Assembly: GCF_022682495.2 (NCBI RefSeq)
Contig: NC_071396.1
Location: 52,882,022 to 52,946,021, forward strand
Length of the DNA stretch: 64,000 nucleotides
Direction of reading: 5' to 3'
Origin: Desmodus rotundus
Lineage: Eukaryota > Chordata > Mammalia > Chiroptera > Phyllostomidae
The notes beneath the pieces were generated by a model. That model ran no database searches. It was not told where the DNA came from and worked only from the letters and a program-made list of their open reading frames with translations. Below, in pieces: positions 33,445-45,839 of this stretch; position 1 is the first letter of the stretch, and each line of letters opens with the position of its first letter. Both the position numbers and the translations under genes were made by a program.

Positions 33445-34470
33445 AAAAATTTAATTACAATTCTTACCCTCTTAACACAGTACAGGGACTTTAAACTACT
33501 TTAACTTTAACCCTTAAGTCTTTGACTCCCACCTGCTCCCCCGTTTATATGCTGTTGTAGTTCTGTTTTCATTCTCTTTGTTTTTCCAGGACAGGTGAGA
33601 TTATTGTTGTTTCTTTATACAGTCAACTGCCATTCTTCTGGCTGAAATTAATCCTTTAGGATTTCCTTCAGTAAGGTTCTGTTGGAACTGAGTTCTCTCC
33701 ATTTTTTGTTGGTTTGAAAATGACTTTCTTTCACCCTCATATTTAAATTCTTGAATGAAATTCCGATTGCCACTTATTCTCACAGCACATTAAAGATATG
33801 CTTCTGGCCTCCACTGTGGCTGTTGAATAAGGCACCTAAGTCTCCTCTCCAATGTCTCATACACATTTCTTTATATTCGTTATCTCTTTGTATCTCTGGA
33901 TCACCTTCTAGATGTCTTCATATCCGTCTTCCAATAAAGAAATTCTGCCTTTAACAATATCTACTCTGCTATTTAATCCAGCCTAGTGTTTATTTTGTTT
34001 AATTTTTCAAATTGGCTTGATTGCCTTTTATAGTCTTTTGCTCCTGGCTCATATATTTAAAGCTGACATTTATTTCTTAAAATATATTAAATATGCCTAT
34101 TCATATTTTATACTTGATAATTCTATGTCTTATATTTTTGTAGGTCTGTTTATGTTCTCTGTTGTTTCTGCTAGTTCTCGCCTATGGCGCCTTGTTTCCT
34201 GGTGTGTTTTGTGATTTCTGACTTAAGGTGCAATTTCTTAGAATTTAGCGGGCATTTGTTGAGGTATAGGGTGAAATTGCAGTCCCTTAAGAGAGGATTT
34301 TATTTGCTTTTACTGGTTATTAGGGTTTATTCCTACCTTGAGCTCCTTGAATTAAAATTTCTGCTTGAGGTTTTTCAGATTAGAGGGTAGAATGGATTCT
34401 GTCTAAAATCTCGTGGAAGGCGTGACAGCTGGCTTGCAGTCATGTGAATTTTCAGGGGAGATTTTTTTTA
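33445..34470 (-). repeat. Old L1/HAL1-type ORF1-region remnant
   Basis: In antisense, words typical of old L1/HAL1 5' and ORF1 regions occur in order: GAAAATGACTTTCTTTCACCC, TATGCTTCTGGCCTCCACTG, TTTATTTTGTTTAATTTTTC, TAGGTCTGTTTATGTTCTC. Heavily decayed, and the assignment is tentative. Confidence 0.4.
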
Positions 34471-34929
34471 TTCCCTCATCAGGTATCAGAATTGGTCAAA
34501 CAAATTTCCTTGATGCCCCTTCTGTACCATGAATTTCTTTCTCATTCCCCCTCACACAAAGGTTGTAACTCTTTGTAGACCCTTTGGTGGGGCTTCTCTT
34601 AGAGTTCTGACCTTGTGTGAGTTTCAGCTTTATCTCCTGTCCTCCTCATTCTTTGTATTCAAAATGGAAGCTTCAAGTCACCAAGTTTTGGCAGATACCC
34701 TCAGTCTAAGCTGTCCTGGGCACTCACTTATGTTCCAGAGTTCCCTTTTCATTTCTTTTTTTGGCCTCTGTATACTCCTTACATTTTTGCCTATTCAGCA
34801 AGCATTTTTGAAAAAAATTAGACATTATGTAAATGTTATTCAATGTTTGGAACTGTTTTTATTGGGAAGGTCATCCAGGGTATTTTGGATACTGTCAGAA
34901 AACTGTCAGAAGGTGAACCAATTCCTTTA

Positions 34930-35150
34930 CATTCCCAGAGAAAGAGGTAGCATGATAGAATACAAAGAGTTGTAAGGCCAGACCACACTGGATTCAAATC
35001 CACATTGAATTTTTGCAAAAACCCTATGATATAGTTACCATTTTTGTCTTCATTTTAGAGCTCAGGGAACTTGCCTAAGTCCATAGGATGGAACCAACGC
35101 CCAAACCCATGCGAGTGTCTGGAGCTTACGCTCTTACCCTCAATGCCATC
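34930..35150. repeat. MIR SINE remnants
   Basis: A sense MIR start (TAGCATGATAGAATACAAAGAG... GGATTCAAATCCAC) runs into an antisense MIR part (CTATGATATAGTTACCATTTTTGTC... GAACTTGCCTAAGTCCATAGG), giving a head-to-head pair. Confidence 0.5.
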
Positions 35151-35344
35151 CCACCTTTCTAACAGAGCAGACGACTGAGGCCTAAAAACTGAGGCCTAAA
35201 ATGTACTGAAATAGTTCATCATGGGGCGGAGGGGCAAGATAAAAGTAAAACGCTGGACAACAGACAGTGGTTTTAGAATTCAATGGAAGTTCCTCAATGG
35301 GCTATGAGGGATGAAAGAGAAAGCAGAATAAAAGATGACTCCAT

Positions 35345-35470
35345 GTTTTTAAAAATTGAATTCATTGGAATTATATTGGTTAATACAAGTATCATATAGT
35401 TTCAGGTGTGCCATTCCATAATACGTCATCTGTAATATGGTGTTGTGTGTTCACCACCCATGACTCCGCA
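35345..35470 (-). mobile_element. Bat L1 3'-end fragment
   Basis: Antisense of the bat L1 3' end: ATTGAATTCATTGGAATTATATTGG, ATATAGTTTCAGGTGTGCC, TAATACGTCATCTGTAATATGG, GTGTGTTCACCACCCATG. Confidence 0.65.
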
Positions 35471-35824
35471 TTTTTGAGTGGGAACCAGGTGGATGGTGTT
35501 TTTAGGAATAGGGAAGTCAGAAAGAGAGCAGTTTGCTTTCTGTTTGTTTTGTTTAGTGCCACAGTTTCCTAGCCTATAACACAAGATAGTTGGACTGGCC
35601 CCCTTTAGACATTCTGTGGTTCTAGACCTCTGGCCAAACTACTCAGGAGGACTTGTCTGGTGAGCATTGGGAATTCAGAGCTGGACCCTGGATGAGTCCA
35701 GGTCTCAGTGTGTGGGCATGTTGACTTGAATGGGAAATTGGGGAGGGTAGGCATGATAGTTTAAGCCACAGAGATGGGTTTATGGAGGAGAATGGCCTGT
35801 TTGGGGAGTATGACTGTCCCACAA
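35471..35824. other. Non-coding flank
   Basis: No gene. L2-like wording (GGTTTATGGAGGAGAATGGCC) is weak. Confidence 0.35.
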
Positions 35825-36212
35825 TACAGGGGGTGTATTAGTTTGCCAAGTTTACCATAACAAAGTTCCTCAGACTGGGCAGCTTAAGCAACAGGAATTT
35901 ATTTTCTCACAATTCTGGAGTGTAGAAGTCAGAGATCAAAATGTTGAAAGGATTGGTTTCTTCTGAGGTATCTCTCCTTGGCTTGTATATGGGCTCCTCT
36001 CCGTCTGTCTCCCCAGGACCCGCCTTCTGCCGATGTCCTCATTTCCTCCCCCGAGGACACCAGTCAGAGCGGGTTGGGGCCACCCTAAGAACCTCATTAA
36101 TTACTTTTTAAAGACCCTATCACCCAGTGCAGTTACATTCTGAGGTGTAAGGGATTAGGACTTCAACACATGGATTTTGGTGGAGGACACAATTCATCCT
36201 GCAATAGAAGGT
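35825..36212 (+). repeat. Old LTR-like interspersed repeat (family not pinned)
   Basis: Matches the common mammalian repeat that begins TGTATTAGTTTGCCA, continues GGAATTTATTTTCTCACAATTC and GACACCAGTCAGAGCGG, and ends ACACAATTCATCCTGCAATAG. The TG...CA-type ends suggest an ancient LTR-type element. I could not name the family with confidence. Confidence 0.65.
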
Positions 36213-37849
36213 AAGAATCAGGGACTGAGAAAGGAGATGGGAAAACAACAGAAGAATAGTCACCCAGGGAAACCAAAGGAGGAGAAAGGTGTGGAGAGAG
36301 CTAGTGAGGAACAAAAATGGTGGAAAGGGCACCTGGATTAGCAGTGGGAACTCCTGGGGATTACCTACAAGGAAGCCCCTTCAGTGGAGGTGGAGGCCGG
36401 GTGTTTGGGGTTGAGGTGTGCACAGCATGGTAAGAAAGTAGAGGGTCGGGCCAGGCAGCAGGGTTTCGGTTTCCCTTCCAGACACAGTAGATACTCCAGG
36501 TACATATTTATTGAATGCATACATGAATTTCCTTTCCTCCTTCCTCTGATATTTCATGGTTCCAGGGCTTAGTTTCTCCTTGAAACTCTAAGGTGAGCCT
36601 GCATTTCAGGACCTTAGCCCTGAGCTTCTTTTTCTTATGTAGCTGGCCCTTCAGGACAAGCCACGAAGAATAGAACATCTTTTCTCCTTAGGAAGCCAGA
36701 GAGAGAGAGAGAGAGGAAAATCAAGTGAAAACCAAACCAAACCACATTATCACTGAGCTACCACAGTTTTAAAGAACAGAATGGGGTGATGTGAGGTTGG
36801 AGAGACCTTGGGGGTCATTTTGCAATTTTCCTGTCTGCCCTACAGAAATGAAGACGCTCATTCATTCATTGAAAAAAAAATGTCTTAATTAAGCACCTAC
36901 TCTGAATTGGGCACTCTTACTAGGCAAGAGGGAGATACCAGTGAAGCAAATATCAAAGATTTATTGACTGCTTTTGTAATGTCATGTCCTGCGTTAAGTA
37001 CTTGGTGTACCTCCTGCTCTCACGGACAGAAGACAAAGACTGTTGGTGCTGCTTTTGCTTTTTGACAGATAGGGGAATGGACTAACTGAAGCTTAGGAGG
37101 GTTTGGTAATTCACTGTGGGTCCCAGAGCTATAAGTAAGCAACTTGGACCCAGCCCAGTGGCACCTTTTTCCAGCCCTAGTTCCCTCAGGCCCCTGGGGC
37201 TTCTCCCAGAGTACAGTAAGTGTCTGCCTTGGGGTCCTCCATGAGTCAGGCCGAGCAACAGATAAGCAGTCCCAGTTCCTGCCATTCCATCCTGTCCTTG
37301 GCCTGAGAAAGGACACGGAGTAAAGGGACGGATGTGGGCTAGTAGAATAATGCCGAGTCACTGCTGATGAAAGCCCTGTGTGTTCACCTCCTCCCAGCCA
37401 CCACCTGAAGCCTGTCTCAGCTACTGTCCTTGTTGTCACACCAACATCCCTCCCAGCCCCAGTGACAACAGCTGGGGTTGAGTCTCATGAACCAAAGACA
37501 CATTTCCTTCCTTCTCTGCAGTGGGGGGTGGGGGGCCTCCTCAAGGCTACCTGAGAACACAGCTGGATTCTACAATCCTGTTCCCCGATGCTCAGGATTT
37601 CCTCTTTGCTCCCAGAGAAAGGGAGAAACATGGATTCTGTGAACTCCTATCACTCAGGCTCATGAGGAAACAGTCCAGTGACCTCTTTCTTCTATTTTGA
37701 GGTCAGGAGGAAGGTGCTCATGCTGCTGACTAGTGAGTCACTGGGTCTAGGAACTGAATGTTGTGTGTGTGGATGGAGAACTCAGGAATTAGAGCCAAAT
37801 TTGAAGAGTCACCCCCCAGTCTGCTTCTGATCTGGCCATCGGAACCCTT
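36213..37849. other. Non-coding flank with (GA)n microsatellite
   Basis: A (GA)n run lies at about 36699-36714. A MIR/L2-like word (ATTCATTCATTG... TTAAGCACCTACTCTGAATTGGGCAC) lies at about 36.86-36.92 kb. Open frames up to 139 codons at 37.0-37.4 kb resemble no known protein. Confidence 0.45.
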
Positions 37850-38290
37850 AAAGACTGAATGGTCCACAGAGATATCTATGCAAGGGTGTTCATCACAGTA
37901 TCTTAGCAGTAGCAACCTACATACCCATGTGGGGGGGACTGATGCAATCAATGATAGCTGCTTTCTACAAAAGAAGTCTAAGTTGCCATTACACAGTGTG
38001 TGGTGGATCTATCAGGTGTAGATATAGAAAGGTGTTCAAGACTGGTTGTTCTGTGAATAAAGCAAGCCACAGAACAGGGTCTGTGTCTGCATGTTTCTTT
38101 GTATGGCCACGGACGCTGTTGGCAAATACAAGGAGAAACTGCTAAGTGGTTACTTCCGGAGAGTAGGAATGGAGGTATGGGTGGGGAGTGACACTTTGGC
38201 TCTTTACACTCTTCTGTACTTTCTTTTTAAAATCATGAGCATGTGTTCCTTTTATAATACAGTGATAATGATAAAGACAAAGTGGAAGAA
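37850..38290 (+). repeat. Old L1 (L1ME-like) 3' fragment
   Basis: Sense L1M words: GCAAGGGTGTTCATCACAGTATC, AGTGGTTACTTCCGGAGAGTAGG, CATGAGCATGTGTTCCTTTTATAAT. Confidence 0.6.
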
Positions 38291-38574
38291 AGAACAGCTT
38301 CAGAAGGTTCACAAACCACAGGCTCCCACCCAGACAATTCCGCTCTGAATCCAAGAGTGCTGAGGGTAGGAGGGATGAGGAAGTGGGGCCAGAGATGCCC
38401 TGGAATGATGGAGCTTGCCCCAGCCACTGCTTGCAGAGATGTGCTTTGATCAGAAAAGGGCAGACACAGAGGTAGGGAGTTGGAAGGACGTCACTGTGTG
38501 CAAGGCCGACTCAGTGACAGAAAGTCTTAAGCAAAATCAAGGCCAAGATTCAACTCCAAGAACAGGGATTGGAG

Positions 38575-38810
38575 TCTTTTATAGCAATAGCTAACATATT
38601 GAGTACTTACCGTGTATCCAGGCAAAGTGCAAATTTCTTTACTTAGCACTATCTCATTTAATCTTCACAGCAACCCTATGAGGTAGCACTGTTATCATTC
38701 CATTTTTACAAATAAACATACAGACAGGGGCTCAGAGGGTCTAAATTACTTGCCCAAATATACACAGTAATAGCTAGGACTGGGATTAATCCAGTTCTGT
38801 CTGTTTCTGG
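38575..38810 (-). repeat. MIR SINE
   Basis: Antisense MIR nearly full length: AGCAATAGCTAACATATTGAGTACTTACC, TATCTCATTTAATCTTCACAGCAACCC, CTTGCCCAAATATACACAGTAATAGC. Confidence 0.85.
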
Positions 38811-38849
38811 AGGCAGCCCTCTTATTACCTCCTGAATACTATTATATGT

Positions 38850-39420
38850 TGAACTCTAAGGGCGTTTAGGTGCAAGAACAGGACATCCTTACATCTTTGC
38901 CATCAATGAGCTGCCCGGTAGTTGGGGAAAACCACACTAACCAATGTAGACTGTATAGTCTTATATAAGGTACGTATCCGGTTTAATTGGGCTGCAAAGA
39001 TGATTAAATACTATGTGGGTTTTAAAGTTGGGGACATCAGCAAGGTTTGAAGTTGTCAGTGAAGGCATGTTGGAGGAGGAAAGATTTAAACCAGGTCTGG
39101 AAGGATGGATTGAATTAAGAGAAGGGTGAGGAGAACATTCCCGAGAAGAGAATGCACAAACTGTGTAAAGCCTGCTCTGAGACAGTGAAACATCTCCCTG
39201 ATCCGAATGAGTTGTGTATGTGTGATAGGTGAGCTGGTGTGCATAGGGAGGGACAAACAAAGTACTAGGAGTAATTCCGAAGGTTAAAAACTGGCAGAGA
39301 AGTTGTGACTTAATGTGGAAGGAAATGAAGAGCCTCTGAAGGTGTTTTGGGCAGTAAAGAAACTGTGAAAAGTGGTGCTTCAGAGACATTAATCTGACAG
39401 AGGGGTCAAAGTGACTCGGA
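38850..39420 (-). repeat. L2 LINE fragment
   Basis: Antisense L2 body: GGAGGAGGAAAGATTTAAACC, ATTAATCTGACAGAGG and intervening words. The 158-codon minus-strand frame here is L2-derived and has no intact domain. Confidence 0.6.
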
Positions 39421-40429
39421 GTGAAGGAGGGAGCCATGTGAAAACTTAGGTGTGGGTGTTGGGGGCCTCAGTGGGGATAGTAGCAAGTGGAATGAAAAAG
39501 GAGGCTCAGTGTGAAAATTGCTGTAAAGAGAGAGGAAGCATGGGACTTGATGATTGAAAAGAAACAGACTACAGAGAAGAGGGTCCAAGCCAAATAATTC
39601 TGGGGCTTCAAATGCAGTTGGTTAGGAAGGGAATGCCTGTATCTGGAACAGGGAACTGGGGGAGGGTTCTGGTTTTCTATTGAGGTAAGATGGGAAGAGA
39701 TGATGAATTGAGTTTTTATCCCAAACTATGCATTTCCCAAGACTGTAAGACAGCGTAGGGACTTTTTCTCTCTTAGTTTTCTGGGTGGTGTAATGCATAG
39801 GACTCCCTTTGGACCAGTTCATTCATTCATCAGCTCTTTATTAAACTGTCATTATGGTCTAGTTGTTGGGAACACAGAAGTTAGCGGGGCAGACCTGGTG
39901 CCTGTCTTCATGGAAAGGAGATATTGAACAAGAAATTATAAGGGTTCTTTCTATGCTCCTAGTAGCAAGGAGGCATTTCTTCCCCCAGACTAATCCTGTT
40001 CTTTGTCCCCCAAATCCAGAGCATGCACCAACTGGGAAGGGCATTTGTCAAACATTTTATTAGCAATTGTATCTTGTAATAAAAATTACCATTACAATCA
40101 TTGCTTTATGCCTTTGTTCTACAAATATTTGTTGAGTGTCCCTGTGGCTCTGTATCGTTAGTGCTCATGTGCACAACCCAGTAAAGGACACAGACAAAAA
40201 ACAGGTAAGGATAAGCGGGTGTAATAAGTGTATTGAGGAGGTAAGACCCAGATGTTGTGGAAGGGACTAAGAGGGATGTCTACCCAATTAGGAAGGGCAG
40301 GTGGCTGGGCAGGGAAGTTTCCTCGACGAGAATAAGGAGGTATTAAGCTACATAAGGGCAGGGGCTGGGGCAGGGCTATGTCTTCCATACAAAAGGATAT
40401 TTCTAGTTCAAAGACCTGGACACTAGAGA
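39421..40429. other. Non-coding flank with L2-like piece
   Basis: 39.8-40.3 kb carries L2-like antisense ends (CATTCATCAGCTCTTTATTAAAC; TTCTACAAATATTTGTTGAGTGTC; CCAGTAAAGGACACAGAC). The latter resembles the piece at 45.21-45.33 kb. No gene. Confidence 0.45.
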
Positions 40430-40760
40430 GGCCTAGGCTTGTTGGGGAATGATTTACAACCTAGAATTTTATACCTAGTGAAACTACCAATCAAAATTTG
40501 AAAAAAGAATAAAGGAAAGACACGTTCAGATACACAAGGTCTCAAAAAATGTGCTTCCCATGTATCTCTTCCCAGTAAGCCAGTGGGGGACCTTCCCCAA
40601 CAAGACAGAGGAGCAAATCTAGCAAGTAGACCCCATGGGAGTAACTGAATGGTGTTCAGGTAGGCGGGGCTTGGATCAAAAAGTCTTCTATATGCACAGC
40701 GAGGAGTTGGACATCATTATACTGCCAAAGCTGCTTAGATGAATAATAGGATGATATTCT
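40430..40760 (+). repeat. Old L1 ORF2-end fragment
   Basis: Sense words CCTAGAATTTTATACCTAGTG, AAAGGAAAGACACGTTCAGATACAC match the end of old L1 ORF2. Short and mutated. Confidence 0.5.
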
Positions 40761-41992
40761 AAAATAGTAATTTTTTCAAACATTGAATGTTAGGGACCCT
40801 TTTGAGCAATATTGTGACTGGCTTCAATAAGAAACAACCGTTTTAATCTGTTTTTCATATTTTACGTTCCTTTGAAAAGAATTCTGCTGAGTTTTAAAGA
40901 GTTTGCGAAAGTCTAGAAATGTGTATAACTACTACTTAAGCAGCCTTGTGCAATTTGGTGGGGCCCCCAGGGTCAAGGGGTTGGAGGAACTGTAAGGCCT
41001 ACGGGCTACGAATGGTTCTGGGGCAATGTGCTGTGGGAGAGGGGAGGGTGGCATAGGGAGGGGATATGGCCCAGCTAGGAAATTTCAGCCCGACTCTGCT
41101 GGGCATTCTTCCTTCAGCAGCAAAGGGAATCCCTGGAAGAATATTTCTACTAGAACAGATCTGCTTACCAATTAAGTGCTGAAACTGCCTTCACCAATGA
41201 CTTCTAGACTACAAGGAAATAAATTTTTAAAATGCAAGCATGGGGTGGGGGGGACACAGCATGACCATAGTTCCTCTCCTGCGGAACTCGCCACAGCTGG
41301 AAGAAGGCAGGTTGTGGGTGTGTGAGTGTGCATGGGAGCGAGAGCCACGGAGAGGGAGAGAGATTGTTCAGGGCTCAGAGGAAATTTATGGGTATGTTAT
41401 AATATTTTAGCAAATCATGGTCGAAGCCAGAGCAGGGATCCAGGTGTTCCCTAAATCTGAATCCAAGCAGAACCTTTTATTTATGAATTCAGCAGACAGA
41501 GGGTTTTCTTTTTAATACCTGCATTCCAACTACAATGATAAAAGATCAGCGAGGAAACCAAGCAGCGTGTCGTGGTGTTTACTGGTTTTGCTGGCCATCA
41601 AAAAGGGTGTTGCTCAGTTCACCAGCTGGGAGAAACCCTTCCCCACCCTCTCCTGATGAACCTCTTTGTCTCCCACTAAGCAAGTGAATTTTAAATACCG
41701 ATCTAAAGTTGTTGGCTGGTGACCTGGAAAATTCCTTTTGCTTTGTTATGCTGCTAATGGCCCATCAGTTAATTTAAGCCTCCTACTCTAGAAACTTTCT
41801 TTCTCTTAACTAGACAGAGGAAGGCAGGAGCAGAAGTTAAAAAAATGAAAGGGTTCCTAATTCTGAGGGATTTGGGAAGACTCAGATTATCAGGCCTAGG
41901 TGAAGGGAAGGAAGGAATATAATTTGTCCTGATCTGTATGTACAGCATCCGGTACGAGGGCCTGTGTACACAGGGCCTTACTGAATGACTTC
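40761..41992. other. Non-coding flank with enhancer-like stretch
   Basis: No gene. 41.45-41.80 kb is free of recognised repeats and holds CTTTGTTATGC (41741-41751), the SOX:POU composite core, followed by homeodomain-like TTAATTTAAG. It may be a regulatory element; motif-based only. Confidence 0.4.
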
Positions 41993-42010
41993 AGATGAAG
42001 GTGATAATTT

Positions 42011-42210
42011 TTTTTAAAGATTGTATTTATTTTTAGAGAGGGAAGGAGAAAGAGAAAGACAGAGAAACATCACTGTGTGGTTGCCTCTCACGCGCCCCCC
42101 CACCAGAGACCTGGCCTGCAACCCAGGCATGTGCCCTGACTGGGAATCGAACTGGCGACCCTTTGGTTTACAGGCCAGCACTCAGTCCACGGAGCCACAC
42201 CAGCCAGGGC
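42011..42210 (-). mobile_element. Ves SINE, reverse orientation
   Basis: Reverse Ves: T-rich tail side TTTTTTTAAAGATTGTATTTATTTTTAG, GTGCCCTGACTGGGAATCGAAC, head GGAGCCACACCAGCCAGGGC. TSD TGAAGGTGATAATTT / TGAAGATGATAATTT. Confidence 0.95.
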
Positions 42211-42444
42211 TGAAGATGATAATTTCTGAATGCAGTAACAGCTCAACCGTGCAAGATTTTGGTCGACACAGGTCTTCTGAAAGACCTTTAATTCTGGAGG
42301 CCAACATGCAGACCTATGTCTGGGATGTTTTAAGCTAGTGGGTGTGTGAACGCTGATAAGCCGCAATGCTCAGTTACCTACCTTATTCTCACTTGAAAGG
42401 TACAGTTAGTAACTGGCTTGAATCTCATTATTGTTAGTTATAAA

Positions 42445-42640
42445 GCCAAGAATTACCATCGACTATGTGTGCCAGGTGTAGGATTTGAGACTTTTCTGTA
42501 TTATCTCAGGTAATTTTTACCAAAAAACTCTTTGGGGTAAATACTGTTATTATTCCCACTTCAGAACAGAGGAACAGGCTAGTGAGGGTGCTGGAGCTGA
42601 GAATCCACTGGTTCTCTGTCCTCTTGGCTCATGTTCTTCA
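42445..42640 (-). repeat. MIR SINE
   Basis: Antisense MIR-like: CTATGTGTGCCAGGTGTAGG, TATCTCAGGTAATTTTTACC, TTATTCCCACTTCAGAACAGAGG. Confidence 0.6.
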
Positions 42641-44175
42641 CCAGGACATTATGCTATTTATAGACTGCAAAGATCCAAGAAAGCATGAATAAGAGGAAGT
42701 ACAGAATGGCCCAACAGTTACTCCTTCGAGCATGACCCGTGCCAGTCACAGCGGCCACAGATTTGCTGAGTTACCAAGTCCTCACTAGCGGAGACAGTTC
42801 TGTGTATGTACATTGTTGTCCGTGGACTGCGCCCTAGGTTTTAGGGTTTCTGGAGGAAGGTTCTGACTGCAAAGCACTGTTGTTTCTCATCAGGTCTCGG
42901 TCCGTCAGACCCATTTCTCAGCTTCCGGAACAGCAGGTAGACACACAGAGAGGTCAGAGCCCTGGAATACCAATGCCGCTCTCTGTACCCACCTCTACCG
43001 CCAAGTAGCCCCTCTGGGGGTTCTTCCCTCTCCGATGAGCTTTGTCATTTTTACATCAGTTGGAGCTGGCAGCTCTCAAATCCACCTTCTGTGGGACACT
43101 CGCTGACTAGAGGGGAGGCAGCTGACCGGGGGAGCGACTGCCACGAGAGTGCCACACCGAGGAGAAGACGACTGTGGAAGAGCAATGGGACCATTAACCC
43201 CCACTGGGAAAATCTGCAAAGACGGCGTGGCCAGGAGTCTACCCTGGAGGGAGTTCCCAGGGTGGGATTTTACACTTCCCCTCTTAATATTTATTGTTGT
43301 TATTTATATAGAAGCACCTTTATCTTAAAAAATTAATACATGAATGTTATCATTAATATAGAAAAATTAAAGCACACCATTAATATAAACACTCCATCAC
43401 AGTGCCCCCTCCCCTGCCACCCCCATGTATCTGCCCAGGCATTGTCAGCAACAGTTTGTAGTCTGTCCTTCCCGATGGTTCTACTGGTGTCTTCTCTTGC
43501 TCTCCGTGCCCGTGTGCGTGGTGCTTACATAAATACCAGTAAGAAGATCCTGTTGTGTATCTTGTGTGCCACAGGCATCACTAGTTCGTCTGTGCAGCCC
43601 TCTTCTCCTTTTTAACAGCAGCATAATGTTCCACTGTAAAACTAGACCCTCTTTTCTTCTCTTTGTTTTAACAGGGCTTTTACTTCTCTGGGGAACTTGT
43701 TTCAGTTCCCAATTACCATGCCTCCTGTGGGTCCTGCCTCAGGACCTGCCCGAATGTAAAGACGGTCAAGGTGGAAAGGGCAGTGGTGGGTCCCATACGT
43801 GAGAATGTGGGCATGGGTGATTGTGGGCGGCCCTGGCCATGCTGAGGTGCACAGGAAGCGCTTCTCTCCTCCTCGCCCTGCCAAATGGTTCTTCCATCTG
43901 GTTAAAGCAAAACTGCGCGTTTTGGGGGAATCATCTTTGGAAATGACCAAGAGGATCAATGCAGAGAAATTTAGAAGTCTGTTTTCTTAGTTACAACCTC
44001 TCACGTGGGACCTGCACTCTGGCCATGCACACTTTGGGGCTGTCAGAATGCCCAGCGGTCATCCAGGCCCCCCGCCTGCCTCCGTCCAAGATGTATGAGC
44101 AGTCCTAAAGCATCCCATTGTTTTCCCTTGGAAGCTGCTGGTGTGATACACAACTTTGTTAGGTAGAAATTTGCT
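42641..44175. other. Non-coding flank
   Basis: No gene. Possible old L1 wording at 43.3-43.65 kb (TTTAACAGCAGCATAATGTTCCACTG). Short open frames only. Confidence 0.4.
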
Positions 44176-44179
44176 CCGT

Positions 44180-44400
44180 GGCACTGGAAAGGCACCGCAG
44201 CTTAGAGGATTCAGGCAAGACCACTTATTAGCTAGCTGCATGCCCTTGACCAAATTTGGTATCTTTATTGTACCTCAGTTTTCTCATCCATAAAAAGGAA
44301 TAGTAGTACCTAGAAATTTGGTAGGGGTTTTCTTTGTGACTTAAATGTTGTAAAATAAAATATTAACATAGCATATTTGGTCTATGATACAGTTAGTGGA
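44180..44400 (+). repeat. MIR SINE
   Basis: Sense MIR: AGCTAGCTGCATGCCCTTGACC, ACCTCAGTTTTCTCATCCATAAAAAGG. Confidence 0.65.
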
Positions 44401-44554
44401 TGCTAAGCACAAGATTATGTGCTGATTATACCCTGTACCCAAATATCTCTCATGGCGCTTTAAACTCACACTTTACAGGTCTCTTAGGTCACTGGCTCTT
44501 AACCCTGACTGTACACTAAACTCACCCAGAGATCCTTTAAAAAATGCCATTGCT

Positions 44555-44756
44555 AGCCCTGGCCTGCATGGCTCAGTGGATTGAGTGCCAGCCTGCAAAC
44601 CAAAGGGTTGCCAGTTCGATTCCCAGTCAGAGTACATGCCTGGGTTGCAGGCCAGGTCTGCAGTGGGGGGCACGTGAGAGGCAACCACACATTGATGTTT
44701 CTCTCACTCTCTTTCTGTCTCCCTCCCCCTCTGTCTAAAAATAAATAAAATCTTTA
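44555..44756 (+). mobile_element. Ves SINE (first of a same-site pair)
   Basis: Main-type Ves: GCCCTGGCCTGCATGGCTCAG head, TGGGTTGCAGGCCAGGTCTG middle, AAATAAATAAAATC tail. Flanked by AAAAAATGCCATTGC and AAAGAAATGCCAATGCC. Confidence 0.95.
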
Positions 44757-44774
44757 AAGAAATGCCAATGCCCA

Positions 44775-44960
44775 AGCCCTGGACAGGTTGGACTGTCATC
44801 CCAAAGTTGTGGGTTCAATCCCTGATCAGAGAACATACAAGAATCAACCAATGGTTGCATAAATAAATGGGACAACAAATCAATGTTTCTCTCTCTCTCT
44901 CTTTTTCTTCCTTTCTCTCTCTTTAAAAATCAATGAAAGTAAAAAAAAAAAAAAAAAAAA
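44775..44960 (+). mobile_element. Ves SINE, divergent subfamily (second of pair)
   Basis: Head CCCTGGACAGGTTGGAC, B box GGTTCAATCCCTG, body ATAAATGGGACAACAAATCAATG, then a 20-A tail. It inserted into the copy of the duplicated site made by the upstream SINE. The third copy of that site, AAGAAAATGCCAGTGCC, follows it. Confidence 0.9.
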
Positions 44961-45839
44961 GTTTAAGAAAATGCCAGTGCCCTGACTCCATTAGGAGAGA
45001 GTTGGATATACTCTTAGTCTGAGTGGGACCCTGGAGCAGTGTTTTTGAAACCCTCCCTGGGTAATCCTAGTTTATACCCAGGGTTGTGAACTACTGAATT
45101 GCTTTTAGTGTTCTCTTTCTCCAAATAAGGAAATGGGCCCTAGGGCAGGGAAGGGGCTTGCCCTGGTTATTACAGCAGAAGGACCCAGGTCTCTCTTATC
45201 CTGGATATCACTGTGGCTCTGTATTTCCAGCCCTCAAGCTCACCAACCAGTAAAGGACACAGGCAAATAAACAGGTAATAATAGGGGGTAATACGCATAT
45301 CCAGGAGGTAAACCCCAGGGTGTCCTTCAGGTGGTCCTGGGAACGGGCAGAAGTGCTGTCCCTGGACTCCTCAACCAATTCTTTGCAGGGCTGGGGCCGT
45401 CTCTTCACCCTTCAGCTCCCTAGTCAGTTGGTCACCTGCCCTGAGAGTCCTCCCCATAGAAAGCCCGTTCTAGAATATGACCCTCTTATCAAAGCGCTAC
45501 AGCATGTGAACTAATCCTGTTCGTTGGTTCGCTCGTTCGTCCATGCATGCATTCATTCATTCATTCATTTTCAGAATCTAAGCCCCTTGGGAGTAGGGAC
45601 GGTGTCTCTCGTTCCTGCTGTACCAGGACGTAGAATGGTGACCGGCGCTTAGTAAAACATGCTCATTAAATGACTGAATGGACGAAATCCCAGGAGGGCA
45701 GTTCAGTATTTTTTTATTTTTCTGGCCCTAGCCATCTGATTCTCATTACTGGGGAAGCCTCCCTCTGCTTTGGTGTTTTATAAACCTCATGTGCGTACGT
45801 CGACATTTTAACCATAAATCCGGCATTTGGGGGCTGGAA
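44961..45839. other. Non-coding flank before orphan CpG island
   Basis: An L2-like piece lies at 45.2-45.33 kb. An ATTC microsatellite (45549-45568) with a MIR/L2-type tail lies at 45.58-45.68 kb. No gene. Confidence 0.45.

Noticed and set aside
40141..45330. Similarity between 40.14-40.26 kb and 45.21-45.33 kb as a segmental duplication
   Set aside because: Only about 70% similar and both look like L2-type ends, so shared repeat ancestry explains it.
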